Shown one piece after another: positions 1-10,530 of a DNA stretch of 30,720 nt; positions within the stretch are counted from its first letter, which is position 1; each line of letters begins with the position of its first letter. The notes beneath the pieces are model-generated. The model was not told where the DNA came from, made no database searches, and saw only the letters and a program-made list of their open reading frames with translations. The position numbers and the translations under genes are program-made. This DNA is from JBOHRE01 sp050732635 (GTDB taxonomy: Bacteria; Gemmatimonadota; Gemmatimonadetes; Longimicrobiales; RSA9), in contig JBOHRE010000033.1 of assembly GCA_050732635.1 (NCBI GenBank), positions 1 through 30,720 of the forward strand, read 5' to 3'.

Positions 1-1
1 A

Positions 2-49
2 CCCCCAGCCCTAGCCCCAGCCCCAGCCCCAGCCCCAGCCCCAGCCCGG
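2..49. repeat. GCCCCA hexamer tandem repeat, about 8 units
   Basis: Eight head-to-tail hexamers, mostly GCCCCA with one GCCCTA and one GCCCGG, fill the left edge and may continue outside the window. On the minus strand they read as GGGG runs separated by CT, a pattern that can form G-quadruplexes. Related tracts occur at 1495–1524 and 29493–29528. Confidence 0.9.
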
Positions 50-63
50 GCCGAACGGCCCGG
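46..63 (+). terminator. short GC hairpin, possible terminator of an upstream gene
   Basis: A perfect 7-bp stem (CCGGGCC / GGCCCGG) closes a GAAC tetraloop at the end of the hexamer repeat. No T-tract follows, so a role as intrinsic terminator is uncertain; it could act on a gene lying to the left. Confidence 0.35.
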
Positions 64-86
64 CCCTGCCCCGTGTATCCAGCCGC

Positions 87-115
87 TTGACTGCTGTGCG
101 CCTTTCGGCCACTCT
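87..115 (+). promoter_or_regulatory. putative sigma70-type promoter of uvrA
   Basis: TTGACT at 87–92 is followed after 17 bp by CACTCT at 110–115, just before the uvrA start at 124. The -35 matches five of six consensus bases; the -10 is poor but resembles the TACTCT found downstream of TTGACA at 16425. If used, the uvrA leader would be very short and the start only weakly supported by a CAGG at 117–120. Confidence 0.4.
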
Positions 116-123
116 GCCAGGCT

Positions 124-3009
<2,886 letters not shown>

Positions 3010-3016
3010 GGCCGCA

Positions 3017-3037
3017 CCACCAACCACCAACCACCAA
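3017..3037. repeat. CCACCAA heptamer tandem repeat (3 units) after uvrA
   Basis: Three perfect CCACCAA units (TTGGTGG on the other strand) begin 8 bp after the uvrA stop. The last unit's CCACCA (3031–3036) can pair with TGGTGG at 3043–3048, giving a 6-bp hairpin that may help end uvrA transcription. A sister heptamer repeat lies at 22076–22103. The rest of the 3010–3255 gap holds a promoter at 3092 and an untranslated leader. Confidence 0.85.
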
Positions 3038-3091
3038 CGGGGTGGTGGGGCGGCCGGGCGGCCTGTTCGAGCGTTCGTTCGAGGCCGGCTC

Positions 3092-3119
3092 TTGACGGCA
3101 CTCCGCCAGCGCGTATGTA
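3092..3119 (+). promoter_or_regulatory. putative promoter of the first susC/susD operon
   Basis: TTGACG at 3092–3097 and TATGTA at 3114–3119 are separated by 16 bp. This would leave a leader of about 130 nt before the GTG start at 3256. The match is reasonable for a sigma70-type promoter; no experiment supports it. Confidence 0.45.
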
Positions 3120-3255
3120 TACCCGTGGTGACGGGCACTGCCCACCAGCATCTCACACCATCCGAAGTCCTTTTCTCTCGACAGCATCGGGATGCGTCGC
3201 CGCCGACGCGATCAGCGGGTCGAACCGGTGCGTAACGGTCCATCAGGAGGAACCC

Positions 3256-6200
3256 GTGAGGTACCACGAGACATGTAGGACGCGCGGTCGCTTTCACCGC
3301 GCGGTGCGAACCTGGGCGATCGGTCTGGGTCTCGCATCAGCAGGCCTCATCGTCAGCACGCCGCCAGCGGACGCGCAGCAGCAGTCCGTCGGCGGCGTCG
3401 TCGTTTCGGCACAGACGCAGCAGCCGCTGGCCGGCGCGCAGATCTCCGTCGTCGGCACGAACCGTGGCACGATCGCGGGACCCGACGGCCGCTTTCTGGT
3501 TCCCGGCATCACCGATCCCGAGGTGACGCTGCAGGTCACGATGATCGGCTACCGCAGCGAGACGCGCGCGGTGCCGGTCGGTCAGCTGGATGTGCGCTTC
3601 GAGCTGCGCGAGAGCGCGGTCGAGCTGGACCAGATCGTGGTGACCGGCACCGCGGGTGCGCAGCAGAAGCGCGCGATCGGCAACTCGGTCACGCAGGTGC
3701 GCGCGGCCGAGGCGGTCGAGATCGCGCCGATCACGAGCATCCAGAGCCTGATCAACGCGCGCGCGCCGGGCGTCGTCATCACGCCGGGCACGGGCATGAT
3801 CGGCTCCGGCTCGCAGATCCGCATCCGCGGCACGAACAGCTTCTCGCTCTCGGCTCAGCCACTGCTCTACGTCGACGGCGTGCGCGCCGACAATGCGCAG
3901 GCGACCGGCATCTCGGTGCAGGCGTTCGGGTCGAGTGTGATCTCGCGGATCAACGACTTCAACCCGGATGACATCGAGAGCATCGAGATCATCAAGGGCC
4001 CCGCCGCGGCCACGCTCTACGGCACCGAAGCGTCGAACGGCGTGATCCAGATCATCACCAAGCGGGGCGGACAGGGACGTCCGGTCTGGAACCTGACCGT
4101 GCGACAGGGTGCGAACTGGTTCGCCGATGCGGCCGACCGCGTGCCGACCAACTACTGGCGCAATCCGGATACCGGTCAGGTAGAATCCATCAACTTCTAC
4201 GAGACGGAAAAGGCGCGCGGCACGCCCATCTTCCGCACCGGCCACCTACAGAACTATTCGCTCAGCCTGAGCGGCGGCTCCGCCGACGTCCGCTATTACA
4301 TTGCCGGCGATTACGACCGCGACCAGGGCGCCCAGCTCGACAACGAGCTGCGGCGCGGCAGCGTGCGCGCCAACCTCAGCGTCGTTCCCTCCGACAACCT
4401 GGACCTGAACGCCAGTGTGGGCTACACCGGCGGCCGCACCGATCTGAGCTGTGAGGCAGGCTGTGGCGGCGTGACCTGGGCGGCGTACTTCTCCGACCCC
4501 GAGCACGCGCAGGGCGATGATCCGCGCCGCGGCGCCCGCAGCTTCCCGCCCGAGTATTACAATCAGGTGCTGGAGTTCTTCCAGGACCTGGCCCGTTTCA
4601 CGGGCAGTTTGCAGAGCACGCACCGGCCGACCTCCTGGTTCGATCACCGGCTCACCGTCGGCGTCGACGTGGTGAGTGAGGACAACCAGGACATCACCGA
4701 GAAGAGCGCGCTCTACCGCCAGTGGTCGCCAACCGGCACGGGCGGCAAGTTCGTCGGCCGTCGCGATGTGTCCAACCAGACACTCGATTACAACGGCACC
4801 CTGCGGTTCGACGTGTCGCCGGCGCTCGCCTCGAACACGTCGTTCGGCGCGCAGTACTACCGGCGCTACGCCGAGTTCGTCTCCGCCGGCGGGAGCGACT
4901 TTGCGACTCCGGGCCTGCGCATCATCAACGCAGCCGCCGAGACCTCCGCGGGCGAGAGCTACACCGAGAACGTGACGGTCGGCGTCTTCGGCCAGCAGCA
5001 GTTCGGCTGGAACGACCGGCTCTTCGTCACCGCGGCGATCCGCGCCGATGACAACAGCGCGTTCGGCGAGGAGTTCGACCTGGTCTACTACCCGAAGGTC
5101 TCCGCCACCTGGGTGATCAGTGAAGAGCCATTCTGGAATCTCGAGCCCGTGAGCGCGTTGCGGCTGCGCACCGCCTATGGCCAGACGGGCCAGCAGCCCG
5201 GTGCCTTCGACGCGCTGCGCACCTTCGACCCGGTGCCCGGTCCGGATGACGTGAGCACGGTCACACCGCTCAGCGTCGGCAACCCCGATCTCGGGCCCGA
5301 ACGGGGCGATGAGCTCGAGATCGGCTTCGACGCCGGCTTCCTGGATGACCGCGTCGGGCTCGACTTCACCTGGTACAACCAGCGTACGCGCGACGCCATT
5401 CTGCTGCAGCCGGTCGCGCCCTCGACGGGCTTTCCGGGTTCGCGCTTCATCAACCTCGGGGAGGTGAAGAACATCGGCTTCGAGGCGCTGGTCCGCGCCA
5501 CGCCGGTCATCACGCCGAACCTCGAGTGGGACGCCACCTTCTCTATCGCGCGCAACGAGAACGAGGTGGTGAACATCGGCCCGGACGTGGACCGCATCGT
5601 GGTCAGCTCCTCATTCGGTGTCGAGCACCGCGTCGGCTTTCCGCTCGGCGCATGGTTCCACCAGCGCGTGGTCAGCGCGGAGTTCGACGCCAGCGGCCAG
5701 CGCATCCGCGAGACCATGATGTGTGACGACGGCCAGGGCGGCACCACGCCCTGCTTCAACGGCAGTGAGCTGGTCGCTCCGCTGGTCCACCTCGGTCAAT
5801 CGGAGCCGAAGCTCGAGGGTGCCTTCAGCTCGACGCTCATGCTGGCCAACCGCATTCGCCTGTACGGCCTGCTCGACTTCAAGACCGGGTTCAAGAAGTG
5901 GGATCACGTCACCCGCGTGCGCTGCTCGCTGTTCAACGTCTGCGAGGAGAACGTGGATCCGCTGAAGTTCGTGGATACCGCGCCGGCGCGTCTGGCCTCG
6001 TATCAGGAGGGAGCTCGGTTCGGCGCCGAGTACATCGTCGACTCCGGCTTCGTGCGGTTCCGTGAGGTCTCCGCCAGCTACATACTTCCGGACAACCTGG
6101 CGCAGCGCATGGGCGCCACGCGCGCATCGATCAACGTCGCGGGACGCAACCTGTATACGTGGAGCGATTGGACCGGCATGGATCCCGAGGCGCGTTTCCT

Positions 6201-6291
6201 CAGCGGCGCCCGTGGCGGCTTCGGCCCACTCGAGCAGAACCATCTGCCGCAACTCACGTCGTTCATCACCACCATCAACTTGACCTTCTAG
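3256..6291 (+). CDS. SusC/RagA family TonB-linked outer-membrane transporter (first copy)
   Basis: This is a TonB-dependent outer-membrane channel of the SusC type, which imports large ligands with a SusD lipoprotein as lid. The chosen start is GTG at 3256, five bases after a perfect AGGAGG (3245–3250); the frame is open further upstream to 3115 but that part has no signal-peptide character. From GTG the product is 1011 residues: a signal peptide ending near ADA-QQQ (residue 40), a carboxypeptidase-regulatory-like beta domain at about 45–118 (VGGVVVSAQT…GPDGRF…MIGYR), a plug at about 124–270 with the SusC hallmarks IRGTNS, LLYVDGVR, IEIIKGPAAATLYG and NGVIQIITK, then the beta-barrel ending in NLTF. 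Extracellular-loop cysteines occur in spaced pairs (SCEAGC, RCSLFNVC). The susD gene follows within 60 bases, so the two form an operon. The substrate cannot be read from the sequence. Confidence 0.95.
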   Translation: MRYHETCRTRGRFHRAVRTWAIGLGLASAGLIVSTPPADAQQQSVGGVVVSAQTQQPLAGAQISVVGTNRGTIAGPDGRFLVPGITDPEVTLQVTMIGYRSETRAVPVGQLDVRFELRESAVELDQIVVTGTAGAQQKRAIGNSVTQVRAAEAVEIAPITSIQSLINARAPGVVITPGTGMIGSGSQIRIRGTNSFSLSAQPLLYVDGVRADNAQATGISVQAFGSSVISRINDFNPDDIESIEIIKGPAAATLYGTEASNGVIQIITKRGGQGRPVWNLTVRQGANWFADAADRVPTNYWRNPDTGQVESINFYETEKARGTPIFRTGHLQNYSLSLSGGSADVRYYIAGDYDRDQGAQLDNELRRGSVRANLSVVPSDNLDLNASVGYTGGRTDLSCEAGCGGVTWAAYFSDPEHAQGDDPRRGARSFPPEYYNQVLEFFQDLARFTGSLQSTHRPTSWFDHRLTVGVDVVSEDNQDITEKSALYRQWSPTGTGGKFVGRRDVSNQTLDYNGTLRFDVSPALASNTSFGAQYYRRYAEFVSAGGSDFATPGLRIINAAAETSAGESYTENVTVGVFGQQQFGWNDRLFVTAAIRADDNSAFGEEFDLVYYPKVSATWVISEEPFWNLEPVSALRLRTAYGQTGQQPGAFDALRTFDPVPGPDDVSTVTPLSVGNPDLGPERGDELEIGFDAGFLDDRVGLDFTWYNQRTRDAILLQPVAPSTGFPGSRFINLGEVKNIGFEALVRATPVITPNLEWDATFSIARNENEVVNIGPDVDRIVVSSSFGVEHRVGFPLGAWFHQRVVSAEFDASGQRIRETMMCDDGQGGTTPCFNGSELVAPLVHLGQSEPKLEGAFSSTLMLANRIRLYGLLDFKTGFKKWDHVTRVRCSLFNVCEENVDPLKFVDTAPARLASYQEGARFGAEYIVDSGFVRFREVSASYILPDNLAQRMGATRASINVAGRNLYTWSDWTGMDPEARFLSGARGGFGPLEQNHLPQLTSFITTINLTF

Positions 6292-6350
6292 GAGGTGGAA
6301 CGATGAACGCGGCCATCAATATAGCAGAATCGAACGCTGAAGGAGTGAGC

Positions 6351-7670
6351 ATGGATCGGAGCAATCGCGGCGCTGTACGCCGCCTCGCCGGTCGGTTCCA
6401 GCGCCGGCTGACGTATACCGCGCTGGTCGCCGTCTCGCTGGCGGCCGGAGGCTGTGATGTGCTGGACAAGGCGCTGGACGTCGATGCGCCCGGCCTGGTC
6501 GACGCAGGGGATATGTCGAACCCCGAAAACGCCGCGCTGCTGGTCAACGGCGTGATCGCGGACTTCGAGTGCGCGCTCGGTGCCTACATCGTCAATAGCG
6601 CGCTGCTCGGCAACGAGCTGCGCGATGCCTCGGTGACTGCGGCGCGCTTTCCGCTCGACCAGCGCACGATCGACGACTCCTCGCCCTATGGCGTGAACAG
6701 CTGCGCCGGCAATCCGCCGGGGATCTACCGGCCGCTGGCGACCGCGATCTGGACGTCGAACAACGCCCTGAGCCTGCTCGGCGGCTGGACCGATGCCGAG
6801 GTCGCGGATCGCACGGATCTGATCGCGCAGGCAGCCGCGTACTCGGGCTACAGCCATGTGCTGATGGGCGAGGGCTTCTGCTCGGCCGTGATCGTGGAGA
6901 ACGGGCCCGAGGTCCAGGCGCAGCAGGTGTTCGAGGCGGCCGAGGCCCGCTTCACGACGGCGATCGACGCGGCGCAGGCCTCGGGCAACACCGACATCCT
7001 GAACCTGGCCCGTCTCGGCCGCGCCCGCGCCCGGCTGAACCTGGGCGACCTCGGCGGGGCGGCCGCCGATGCGCGCGCCCTGCTCGCCAGCGATCCGACC
7101 TACGAGAAGGTCGCCACCGCGTCGGTCGCGAGCTCGCGCCGCTGGAATCGGGTGGGCGATGAGTTCCTCGGAGGGAGAGTCACTGTCGATTCCTCCTATC
7201 GAGGGCTCACCGTCGACGGTGTGCCCGATCCACGCGTCGAGATCATTGATACGGGCACGCGTGGACACGACAGCGCGACACCCGTCTTCATCGCCGCCAA
7301 GTACGGCGAGGAGCGGACCGCGGCGCTGCGGGAAGTGCCGGTGCCCGTCGCCACCTGGCGCGAGGCGCACCTGATCATCGCCGAGGCCGAGGGCGGGCAG
7401 GAGGCAGTGGATCGGATCAATATCCTGCGCAGCCACTGGGGTCTGCCGGCGTACGCCGGCGGCACCGCGGCCGAGATCCAGCAGCAGGTCATCGAGGAAC
7501 GCGCGCGGGAGCTGTACCTCGAGGGTCACCACCTCAATGACCTCCGGCGGTTCAATCTGCCGAATACACCGTCGGTTGGCGCGCCTTACCGCCAGGGCGG
7601 CTTCTACGGCGACGTGCGCTGCTTCGAGCTGCCGGCGGTCGAACGCGAAAACAACCCCAACGTGGGCTGA
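6351..7670 (+). CDS. SusD/RagB family outer-membrane lipoprotein (first copy)
   Basis: SusD-like lipoproteins bind ligand at the cell surface and cap the SusC channel. The product is 439 residues from ATG 6351, which has GAAGGAG five bases upstream (6339–6345) and gives an n-region MDRSNRGAVRR, a hydrophobic stretch and a lipobox-like AAGGC with Cys35. An alternative ATG at 6303 also has a good AGGAGGT just before it (6290–6296) and would add 16 residues. The body is helix-rich, with a TPR-like segment (LARLGRARARLNLGDLGG), the RagB-type region RARELYLEGHHLNDLRRF, and the typical C-terminal CFELPAVERENNPN. It lies directly behind susC in one operon, and a strong hairpin follows at 7699. Ligand unknown. 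Confidence 0.92.
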   Translation: MDRSNRGAVRRLAGRFQRRLTYTALVAVSLAAGGCDVLDKALDVDAPGLVDAGDMSNPENAALLVNGVIADFECALGAYIVNSALLGNELRDASVTAARFPLDQRTIDDSSPYGVNSCAGNPPGIYRPLATAIWTSNNALSLLGGWTDAEVADRTDLIAQAAAYSGYSHVLMGEGFCSAVIVENGPEVQAQQVFEAAEARFTTAIDAAQASGNTDILNLARLGRARARLNLGDLGGAAADARALLASDPTYEKVATASVASSRRWNRVGDEFLGGRVTVDSSYRGLTVDGVPDPRVEIIDTGTRGHDSATPVFIAAKYGEERTAALREVPVPVATWREAHLIIAEAEGGQEAVDRINILRSHWGLPAYAGGTAAEIQQQVIEERARELYLEGHHLNDLRRFNLPNTPSVGAPYRQGGFYGDVRCFELPAVERENNPNVG

Positions 7671-7698
7671 TCCCGTCCCTTTTCCGCGGTCCTGGATC

Positions 7699-7733
7699 GA
7701 GCGCCCTCCGGCCCTGTCGGCCGGAGGGCGCTC
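7699..7733 (+). terminator. 15-bp perfect hairpin ending the first susCD operon
   Basis: GAGCGCCCTCCGGCC (7699–7713) pairs perfectly with 7719–7733 across a CTGTC loop, 28 bases after the susD stop. Only a short mixed TCCTGTT follows rather than a T-run, so it is terminator-like and may also protect the 3' end. Its core resembles the hairpin after the second susD at 21590–21623. Confidence 0.7.
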
Positions 7734-7748
7734 CTGTTGAAGGCTGCG

Positions 7749-7943
7749 ATGGGCTCGCCGTGGCGTGGCCTGCTGATCGCTTCGCTGTTGACGCTGTTCG
7801 TGATCCCGGCTGCGTACATGATCATCCACGGCGTTGCCGACCGCCTGAACGCGTGGCTCACCGGCGGCCGCCCCGCGGAGCAACCGGCCAAGCAGCCGCA
7901 GCCGGAGCCGGCGGCCTTCGAGCATGTCGCTCTAGAGCGCTGA
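7749..7943 (+). pseudogene. C-terminal remnant of an RND efflux transporter (CusA/CzcA-like)
   Basis: The open frame gives 64 residues from ATG 7749 (68 from TTG 7737). GLLIASLLTLFVIPAAY is what the last transmembrane helix of heavy-metal-type RND pumps looks like; E. coli CusA ends with a similar FIIPAAY segment, recalled from memory. It is followed by a basic/polar tail rich in Pro and Gln. A complete pump has about 1000 residues, and the upstream sequence is a hairpin and susD, so everything before this helix is missing. Alternatively it could be a free-standing one-helix membrane protein. No ribosome binding site stands out before ATG 7749. The rest of 7671–8050 holds the hairpin upstream and a promoter-like stretch downstream. 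Confidence 0.5.
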
Positions 7944-8008
7944 CGCCGCCCGGCGCGCTCCGCGCTGAGATCGTGAGCTTGCCGAAACCTCGAAGCCCGG
8001 GCTAGCGT
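7928..8008 (+). promoter_or_regulatory. possible control region of the pspA cluster
   Basis: A perfect 12-bp palindrome CGCTCTAGAGCG (7928–7939) overlaps the end of the RND remnant. About 40 bases later TTGCCG (7979–7984) and TAGCGT (8003–8008), 18 bp apart, could be a weak promoter. A GGAG at 8039–8042 precedes the first gene. No sigma54-type GG–GC signature of the classical psp promoter was seen. Confidence 0.25.
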
Positions 8009-8050
8009 AGGGGGGCGGCACCTTCCTGATCCCGTGCTGGAGCCCAAGCA

Positions 8051-8458
8051 ATGATGACGCGAGAAGACCTGGAAGGCTTTCTGATGCGGATGGGCGATAT
8101 CGAGGAAGTCGACGAGGCGATGTGGGTCGTGCGCGACCCGCAGCAGGCCGAGGCCCCCGTCGTCGTCAGCTACTCTCCGCCCGTGCTGCTGCTGCGCTTG
8201 AAAGTCATGAACCTGCCCGGAGAGGCGGAAGACGCACGACTGGCGCCGCTGTTCCGCAGGCTGCTGACGCTGAATGCGACGGATATCGTGCATGGCAGCT
8301 ACGGCATCGAGGGCAACGACGTGATCCTCTCGGACGCACTGGAACTCGAAACGCTGGATTTCCACGAGCTGCGCAGCTCGTACGAGAGCCTGCTGATGGC
8401 AGCGTCGAGTCACATGCAGGGACTGGGTGAGCTGGTTCCGGTCGCACAGGAGATGTAG
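8051..8458 (+). CDS. YbjN/CesT-like small protein upstream of pspA
   Basis: The 135-residue soluble, acidic product has no signal peptide or membrane segment. Its pattern (MTREDLEGFL, a beta-rich centre with VVVSYSPPVLLLRLKV, then LAPLFRRLLTLN, YGIEGNDVILSDALELETLDF and a C-terminal helix) resembles the YbjN / type III secretion chaperone-like (CesT) fold. That assignment is by pattern, not alignment. The ATG at 8051 is immediately followed in frame by another at 8054; GGAG lies at 8039–8042. The stop is 3 bases before the pspA start, so the two are very likely co-translated. As I recall, CesT-like proteins have been noted beside PspA homologues; a chaperone or adaptor role for PspA is inferred from this position only. 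Confidence 0.7.
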   Translation: MMTREDLEGFLMRMGDIEEVDEAMWVVRDPQQAEAPVVVSYSPPVLLLRLKVMNLPGEAEDARLAPLFRRLLTLNATDIVHGSYGIEGNDVILSDALELETLDFHELRSSYESLLMAASSHMQGLGELVPVAQEM

Positions 8459-8461
8459 TCC

Positions 8462-9277
8462 ATGGGCATCTTTCAGAGACTGTCGCTGCTGCTCCGCTCG
8501 AACCTGAACGACGCCATCTCGCGGGGCGAGAACCCCGAGAAGGTGTTGAACCAGGTCCTGCTCGACATGCGCGAGCAGCTGGCGAAGGCGAAGCAGGAGG
8601 TCGCGGTCGCGATCGCCGATGAACGCAAGCTGAAGGCGCAGGTCGAGAACGAGCGCAAGCAGGCCGGCGATTGGGAGAATCGGGCCGTGCTGGCCGTGCG
8701 CGAAGGACGTGACGACCTGGCGAAGCAGGCGTTGCTGCGTCACCAGGAGCACGCGGAGCGCGCGCTGTCGCTGGAGGAAACCTGGCAGAGGCAGGCGGCC
8801 GAAACCGATCGGTTGAAGGAAGCACTGCGTCAGCTCAACGAGAAGATCGAGGAAGCCAAGCGCAAGAAGAACCTGCTGGTCGCGAAGCAGAAGCGAGCAC
8901 AGGCGCAGAAGCGAATCCACGAGACCATGGCGGGCCTCAACGACCGCTCGGCGTTCGACGCGTTCGAGCGGATGGCCGAACGGATCGAAGAGACGGAGCG
9001 CCGCGCGCTCGCGGCGGCCGAGGTCAGCGAATCCCTGACCGGCGACAAGCTGGAGCAGGAATTCGAGCAGCTCGGCGCGGGCCAGGACGTCGAGTTCCGG
9101 CTGCTTCAGTTGAAGGAGCGGCTCGGAATCGGCCCCGCCCGCCCCTCGAGCGCGCTGCCGAGTGGCGCTGCGGGGCAGGGGAACGCTGCGCAGCAGCGAC
9201 TCTCGCTGGGCGCGGGCGAGCTCGAGGAGGAGGTCGAGGAGGGCGAGGTGAAGGAAGCCGAGATCGAGAAGCAGTGA
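8462..9277 (+). CDS. pspA: PspA/IM30 (Vipp1) family membrane-stress protein
   Basis: PspA-family proteins are ESCRT-III-like coiled-coil proteins that bind and stabilise the inner face of the cytoplasmic membrane. The 271-residue product starts with the typical MGIFQRLSLLLRSNLNDAI amphipathic helix, followed by NPEKVLNQVLLDMREQL and a long heptad-rich coiled coil to about residue 200 (AKQEVAVAIADERKL, QALLRHQEHAERA, AFDAFERMAERIEETE). The C-terminus has a Gly/Ala/Pro linker and a highly acidic tail (ELEEEVEEGEVKEAE) not found in E. coli PspA. AGGAG at 8448–8452 sits inside the end of the previous gene, nine bases before the ATG. No pspF, pspB or pspC was seen, so the E. coli regulatory circuit is not present locally. 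Confidence 0.93.
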   Translation: MGIFQRLSLLLRSNLNDAISRGENPEKVLNQVLLDMREQLAKAKQEVAVAIADERKLKAQVENERKQAGDWENRAVLAVREGRDDLAKQALLRHQEHAERALSLEETWQRQAAETDRLKEALRQLNEKIEEAKRKKNLLVAKQKRAQAQKRIHETMAGLNDRSAFDAFERMAERIEETERRALAAAEVSESLTGDKLEQEFEQLGAGQDVEFRLLQLKERLGIGPARPSSALPSGAAGQGNAAQQRLSLGAGELEEEVEEGEVKEAEIEKQ

Positions 9278-9317
9278 ATCCGGCGCCCGGCTCCACGCTG
9301 AGGTCGGCGAGTCACCG

Positions 9318-10487
9318 ATGGTCGACGCATCCATGAACGCCCGACGCGCGTACGGCACGCTCAGCGCCACGGTCTTCGTGGCGCTTCTGCTATTCTTCTT
9401 CTACAGCGTCGCCGGGATCCTGCTCCTGGCGTTCATCGGCGTCCTGTTCGCGCTCTACCTGAGTGCGATCATGGATGCGCTGCAGCGACGCTTCGCGCTG
9501 CCTCGTGGCCTGGGCCTGCTCGCGGCGCTGCTCCTGACCGCGCTCGGTCTGACCCTGATCGGCTACCTCATTGTGCCGCCGGTCGTCGAGCAGACGCAGG
9601 AGCTGATCGTCACGCTGCCCGCTTTGCTCAGCGCCCTGGAGGCCGACCTGCTTGCGTTCGCGCAACGCTCACCGGTCTTTGCGCAATTCTTGGGACCTCT
9701 GGGAGAGGGCGAGAGCTACGTCGGCTCGATCATCCAGGAGGTCGGCGGCTACTTCCGCGGGCTCGTGCCCTACCTGTATCACGGCTTCGGCTTCGTGATC
9801 CACGTCTTCAGCGTCTTCGTCATGGGCATCTATCTGGCCGCCCGGCCGGGCATGTATGTCGAAGGCCTGATCGCGCTCGCTCCGCCCGTGCACCGCGACC
9901 TCGTGCGGGACGTGCTCGACGACCTCGGTCAGACCCTGCGCGCCTGGATCGTTGGCCAGCTCATCGCCATGCTGATCCTCGGCGTACTCACCTGGATCGG
10001 TTTCATCATCCTCAAGGTGCCGTACGCACTGGCGTTCGCCGTATTCACCGGCTTGGTCGCCATCGTGCCCTTCTTCGGCACCCTGGTCTCGACGCTGCTG
10101 CCGGCGATCTTCGTCCTCGCCGGTGCCGGCGCGGTGCCCGCGCTGCTGGTCGCGCTGCTCGGCGTCGTCATCCACATCGTGGAAGCCAATTTCGTCGCGC
10201 CAATGGTCATGGAGCGCCAGGTGCACCTGCCGCCGGTGCTGACGTTGCTCAGCGTGCTGATCATGGCCGAGCTGCTGGGCGTCATCGGCCTGCTGGTGGC
10301 CGTGCCGGTTCTCGCCGTCGGCATGGTCGTGGCGCGTCGCATCTACGTCGAGCGCGTGCTGGAAGGGAAGGGGTTCCGCCGCGCCGTGCGGGACCAGCCG
10401 ATCGAGATTCGCCTGCCCAGCGACGACAGCGTCGTCGTGCACCCGGCCGCGTACCAGCAGTCGATTCCCGCAATGCTGGAGCGCTGA
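9318..10487 (+). CDS. AI-2E family (PerM/UPF0118) transporter
   Basis: The 389-residue polytopic inner-membrane protein has the family layout: two N-terminal helices (ATVFVALLLFFFYSVAGIL, LLLAFIGVLFALYLSAIM), a third around 60–85 (GLLAALLLTALGLTLIGYLIV), a soluble insert around 95–135, and a C-terminal block of five helices with GQLIAMLILGVLTWIGF, GLVAIVPFFGTLVSTLLP and HIVEANFVAPMVMERQV, which are characteristic. Family members have been linked to export of the quorum signal AI-2 or to Na+/H+ antiport; the substrate here is unknown. The gene lies 40 bp after pspA on the same strand and probably shares its transcript. ATG 9318 gives MVDASMNARR; an in-frame ATG at 9333 is an alternative. A basic cytosolic tail of about 45 residues follows the last helix. 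Confidence 0.92.
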   Translation: MVDASMNARRAYGTLSATVFVALLLFFFYSVAGILLLAFIGVLFALYLSAIMDALQRRFALPRGLGLLAALLLTALGLTLIGYLIVPPVVEQTQELIVTLPALLSALEADLLAFAQRSPVFAQFLGPLGEGESYVGSIIQEVGGYFRGLVPYLYHGFGFVIHVFSVFVMGIYLAARPGMYVEGLIALAPPVHRDLVRDVLDDLGQTLRAWIVGQLIAMLILGVLTWIGFIILKVPYALAFAVFTGLVAIVPFFGTLVSTLLPAIFVLAGAGAVPALLVALLGVVIHIVEANFVAPMVMERQVHLPPVLTLLSVLIMAELLGVIGLLVAVPVLAVGMVVARRIYVERVLEGKGFRRAVRDQPIEIRLPSDDSVVVHPAAYQQSIPAMLER

Positions 10488-10530
10488 CCGGGATTCGCGG
10501 CCGCTGTTCGCTCTGCGCCGTCGAGGTCCG

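Noticed and set aside
3115..3255. Longer N-terminus for the first SusC from ATG 3115
   Set aside because: The GTG at 3256 has a perfect AGGAGG and a signal peptide follows; the extra residues overlap the promoter.
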